Shown here one piece after another: positions 7,986 through 9,238 of a stretch of DNA of 9,238 nt; positions within the stretch are counted from its first letter, which is position 1, and each line of letters begins with the position of its first letter. The notes under the pieces were generated by a model. That model worked only from the letters and a program-made list of their open reading frames with translations. It did no database searches and was not told the origin of the DNA. The stretch is from Candidatus Rifleibacteriota bacterium (lineage in GTDB: Bacteria > Riflebacteria > Ozemobacteria > Ozemobacterales > Ozemobacteraceae). The stretch lies in NCBI GenBank assembly GCA_029564115.1, contig JAKQQP010000626.1, forward strand, positions 1 to 9,238, given 5' to 3'. Both the position numbers and the translations under genes were made by a program.

Positions 7986-7991
7986 ATTATA
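7986..7991 (-). promoter_or_regulatory. -10 box of the hybrid kinase gene
   Basis: A perfect TATAAT on the minus strand would start transcription near 7979, leaving a leader of about 69 nt. The sequence 16-19 bases upstream (TTACGG region, 8009-8015) is a poor -35 and lies inside an inverted repeat, which suggests an activator-dependent promoter. Confidence 0.45.
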
Positions 7992-8000
7992 ACTTGCCGG

Positions 8001-8029
8001 TCAGGTTTTCCGTAACGCATAAAACCTGA
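8001..8029. promoter_or_regulatory. Perfect 9-bp inverted repeat, candidate operator
   Basis: TCAGGTTTT (8001-8009) and AAAACCTGA (8021-8029) are perfect reverse complements separated by 11 bases. The repeat covers the position where the kinase -35 box should be. Neither strand continues into a T-run directly after the stem, so a terminator is unlikely and a dimeric regulator site is preferred. Confidence 0.55.
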
Positions 8030-8053
8030 AAAATTTTACTATTTTCTATTATT

Positions 8054-8097
8054 ATTTAAAGACAGATGACCCGACCCGAAGAAAAATGTCTTAAAAT
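8054..8097. repeat. Imperfect 11-bp inverted repeat
   Basis: ATTTAAAGACA (8054-8064) and TGTCTTAAAAT (8087-8097) are reverse complements with one mismatch, separated by 22 bases. It lies between the divergent promoters. It could be a second binding site, or chance in an AT-rich region. Confidence 0.4.
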
Positions 8098-8120
8098 GCC
8101 TGCCAACAGCAAGAATTAGC

Positions 8121-8185
8121 AAATCTGTAAAAAGTAAAGAAAAAAATAACAAAATATTGACTACTAGTATTTCGGGTGGTATAAT
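8121..8185 (+). promoter_or_regulatory. Strong rpoB promoter with UP-like A tract
   Basis: TTGACT (8157-8162) and TATAAT (8180-8185) are 17 bases apart. The -10 is extended by TGG (8177-8179). Bases 8121-8156 are very A-rich, like an UP element. This is the best promoter in the window and fits a highly expressed gene. Transcription should start near 8192, about 225 nt before rpoB. Confidence 0.85.
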
Positions 8186-8190
8186 CCAAG

Positions 8191-8207
8191 ACCATTTCGC
8201 GAATGGT
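8191..8207 (+). promoter_or_regulatory. Hairpin at the 5' end of the rpoB leader
   Basis: ACCATT (8191-8196) and AATGGT (8202-8207) form a perfect 6-bp stem with a 5-nt loop, right at the predicted transcript start. It could stabilise the 5' end or act as an operator in DNA form. Confidence 0.5.
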
Positions 8208-8242
8208 ACATAAATTGCTAAGTTTTCGGAGACCGGCCGGCA

Positions 8243-8258
8243 TTGTTAAGATTAACAA
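8243..8258. promoter_or_regulatory. Palindrome in the rpoB leader
   Basis: TTGTTAA-GA-TTAACAA is a perfect 7+7 inverted repeat with a 2-base centre, more typical of a DNA-binding site than of an RNA hairpin. It lies about 50 bases inside the predicted transcript, where a bound protein could block elongation. Confidence 0.4.
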
Positions 8259-8319
8259 ACAAAAATCTTCTATTTTCCAGAAAACTGAGACTGAGTTCTT
8301 CTTTTGTCGTACTAAAATG

Positions 8320-8355
8320 CGGGTGTTTTCAAGCTTTTTGAGAATACCCGTTTTT
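8320..8355 (+). terminator. Intrinsic-terminator-like hairpin in the rpoB leader (attenuator candidate)
   Basis: Bases 8320-8332 and 8338-8350 can form a 13-bp stem that includes two G-U pairs and has a CGGGT/ACCCG base, with a 5-nt loop. Five T residues (8351-8355) follow immediately. No gene ends just upstream, so its natural reading is a regulated terminator 63 nt before the rpoB start codon. Confidence 0.55.
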
Positions 8356-8417
8356 CCATTTAGCTCTGTTGTCAGCGCAGCAGGGTATGTTACAAATCTA
8401 AGGAGCAAGGCAGAATT

Positions 8418-9238
8418 ATGGTGACAAAGCAACAGCCTGTAGCCAAAAAGTATCTGATGGCGAGAGATCGGCTATTTGAAAACATTCCGAACCTCATCGA
8501 CATCCAGCTCAAATCTTTTGAATGGTTTCTGCAAGCCGGAAAAGAACCCTCCAAAAGAGATAAACAGGGGCTGGAGGAAGTTTTCAGAGAAGTTTTTCCG
8601 ATCCAGGACTACGTAGGTAATCTCTGCCTGGAATACAATGATTACAGCCTCGGCCTGCCGATGTGTAAAAATTGTCCGCAGCTTAAGCTGCGCAAAAAAT
8701 GTCTTTATGACGACTGCAGTTTCGTTGAAAAAGAATGCGAAATCGCGTTCATCGGCGAAACTCCCTTCCGCGTCAAACATAGCCCCGACCAGTGCCGCAA
8801 GCGCGATCTGACCTATTCGATTCCGCTCAACATCCGTGTTCAGCTGATCATGCAGCAGACCGGTGAAGTTAAAGAACAGGAAATCTTCCTGGTCAATCTG
8901 CCCTGTATGACCGAGCGCGGTACCTTTATTATCAACGGTGCTGAACGCGTTGTCGTCAGTCAGCTGCACCGCTCACCCGGCGTTTATTACAGTTTCAACC
9001 GCGCCAAAAAGATGTATTCAGCTAAAATCGTTCCCTATCGTGGCGCCTGGATGGAATTCGAACTCGACCTGATGAAAGACGCTGTATTCGTCAGACTCGA
9101 TCGCAAGCGCAAAATTCCGATCACCACCTTCCTGCGATCTCTTGGCTATGCCAATGACGAAGCAATTCTTGAACTTTTTGACAACAACGAGACCATTGCA
9201 AGCTCGCTGAAGTTTGACAAGCAGTCTGTAAGTGCCGC
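8418..9238 (+). CDS. rpoB: RNA polymerase beta subunit, N-terminal part
   Basis: The visible 273 residues are the start of the beta subunit of RNA polymerase; the gene continues past the right edge. Diagnostic blocks are IPNLIDIQLKSFEWFL (23-38), LTYSIPLNIRVQLI (131-144), GTFIINGAERVVVSQLHRSP (168-187) and IVPYRGAWMEFELD (204-217). AAGGAG (8400-8405) lies 12 bases before ATG 8418. Between LEYNDYSLGLP and CRKRDLTYS there is an insertion of about 36 residues compared with the familiar 'LGEPxxxxxEC' segment. It carries cysteines at 83, 86, 95, 100 and 107 (C-x2-C-x8-C-x4-C-x6-C), and another cysteine at 126 is in the conserved family position. In most bacteria rpoB follows rplJ-rplL; here it has its own strong promoter and lies divergent from a sensor kinase. 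Confidence 0.98.
   Translation, partial: MVTKQQPVAKKYLMARDRLFENIPNLIDIQLKSFEWFLQAGKEPSKRDKQGLEEVFREVFPIQDYVGNLCLEYNDYSLGLPMCKNCPQLKLRKKCLYDDCSFVEKECEIAFIGETPFRVKHSPDQCRKRDLTYSIPLNIRVQLIMQQTGEVKEQEIFLVNLPCMTERGTFIINGAERVVVSQLHRSPGVYYSFNRAKKMYSAKIVPYRGAWMEFELDLMKDAVFVRLDRKRKIPITTFLRSLGYANDEAILELFDNNETIASSLKFDKQSVSA

Larger units (their letters stand above)
7911..8417. other. Divergent intergenic regulatory region between the kinase and rpoB
   Basis: This 507-base stretch has no convincing protein gene apart from a doubtful leader ORF (8203-8424). It contains the kinase promoter, two inverted repeats (8001-8029 and 8054-8097), an A-rich tract with the rpoB promoter, and a structured rpoB leader of about 225 nt; these are listed separately. 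Confidence 0.8.

Noticed and set aside
8091..8432. 113-codon minus-strand frame across the rpoB leader
   Set aside because: It covers the rpoB promoter and leader, has a composition typical of AT-rich noncoding DNA, and shows no domain.
8472..8969. 165-codon open frame on the minus strand within rpoB
   Set aside because: It is antisense to unmistakable RpoB sequence and has no recognisable domain or ribosome binding site.

Overview
This window comes from a bacterial chromosome of moderate GC content. It is read from coding potential, motifs and promoter-like signals alone. The right end is the start of rpoB, the RNA polymerase beta subunit, which is the only universal marker present. The other genes are HEAT-repeat proteins, a soluble hybrid histidine kinase, a lone receiver protein, a winged-helix protein and an exported FxLYD-type protein. 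That mix, with rpoB standing apart from the ribosomal protein genes that usually precede it and carrying an unusual cysteine-rich insert, suggests an uncultured or poorly sampled phylum. Candidatus Riflebacteria would fit, but that is a guess the window cannot prove.

Layout. Bases 1-3363 (minus strand) hold two tandem HEAT-repeat genes whose stop and start codons overlap as ATGA; the downstream one runs off the left edge. Bases 3567-3806 (plus) encode a 79-residue two-helix membrane protein behind its own promoter. Bases 3839-5240 (minus) hold a two-gene operon: a winged-helix protein with what looks like a degenerate nucleotidyltransferase domain, then an exported TPR/FxLYD-like protein. The operon promoter is placed so that the mRNA should be leaderless. 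Bases 5395-5796 (plus) encode a CheY-like receiver. It converges on, and overlaps by 10 bases, a 707-residue PAS-PAS-HisKA-HATPase-REC hybrid kinase at 5787-7910 (minus).

Bases 7911-8417 form a 507-base divergent regulatory region between the kinase and rpoB. It holds two long inverted repeats, a kinase promoter with a good -10 but poor -35, a near-consensus rpoB promoter with an A-rich upstream tract, and a leader of about 225 nt. The leader contains a 5'-terminal hairpin, a palindrome, an intrinsic-terminator-like hairpin and an open reading frame that overlaps the rpoB start codon. rpoB begins at 8418 and runs off the right edge.

How the genes relate. The kinase and the receiver are plausible partners in a phosphorelay. 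The winged-helix protein and the exported protein share a transcript. The two HEAT proteins are translationally coupled and share an N-terminal signature, so they probably act together. Nothing ties these modules to each other beyond adjacency. The items most worth following up are the RpoB cysteine insert, the candidate attenuator in the rpoB leader, and the leaderless winged-helix operon. No RNA genes, insertion sequences or CRISPR arrays were seen.
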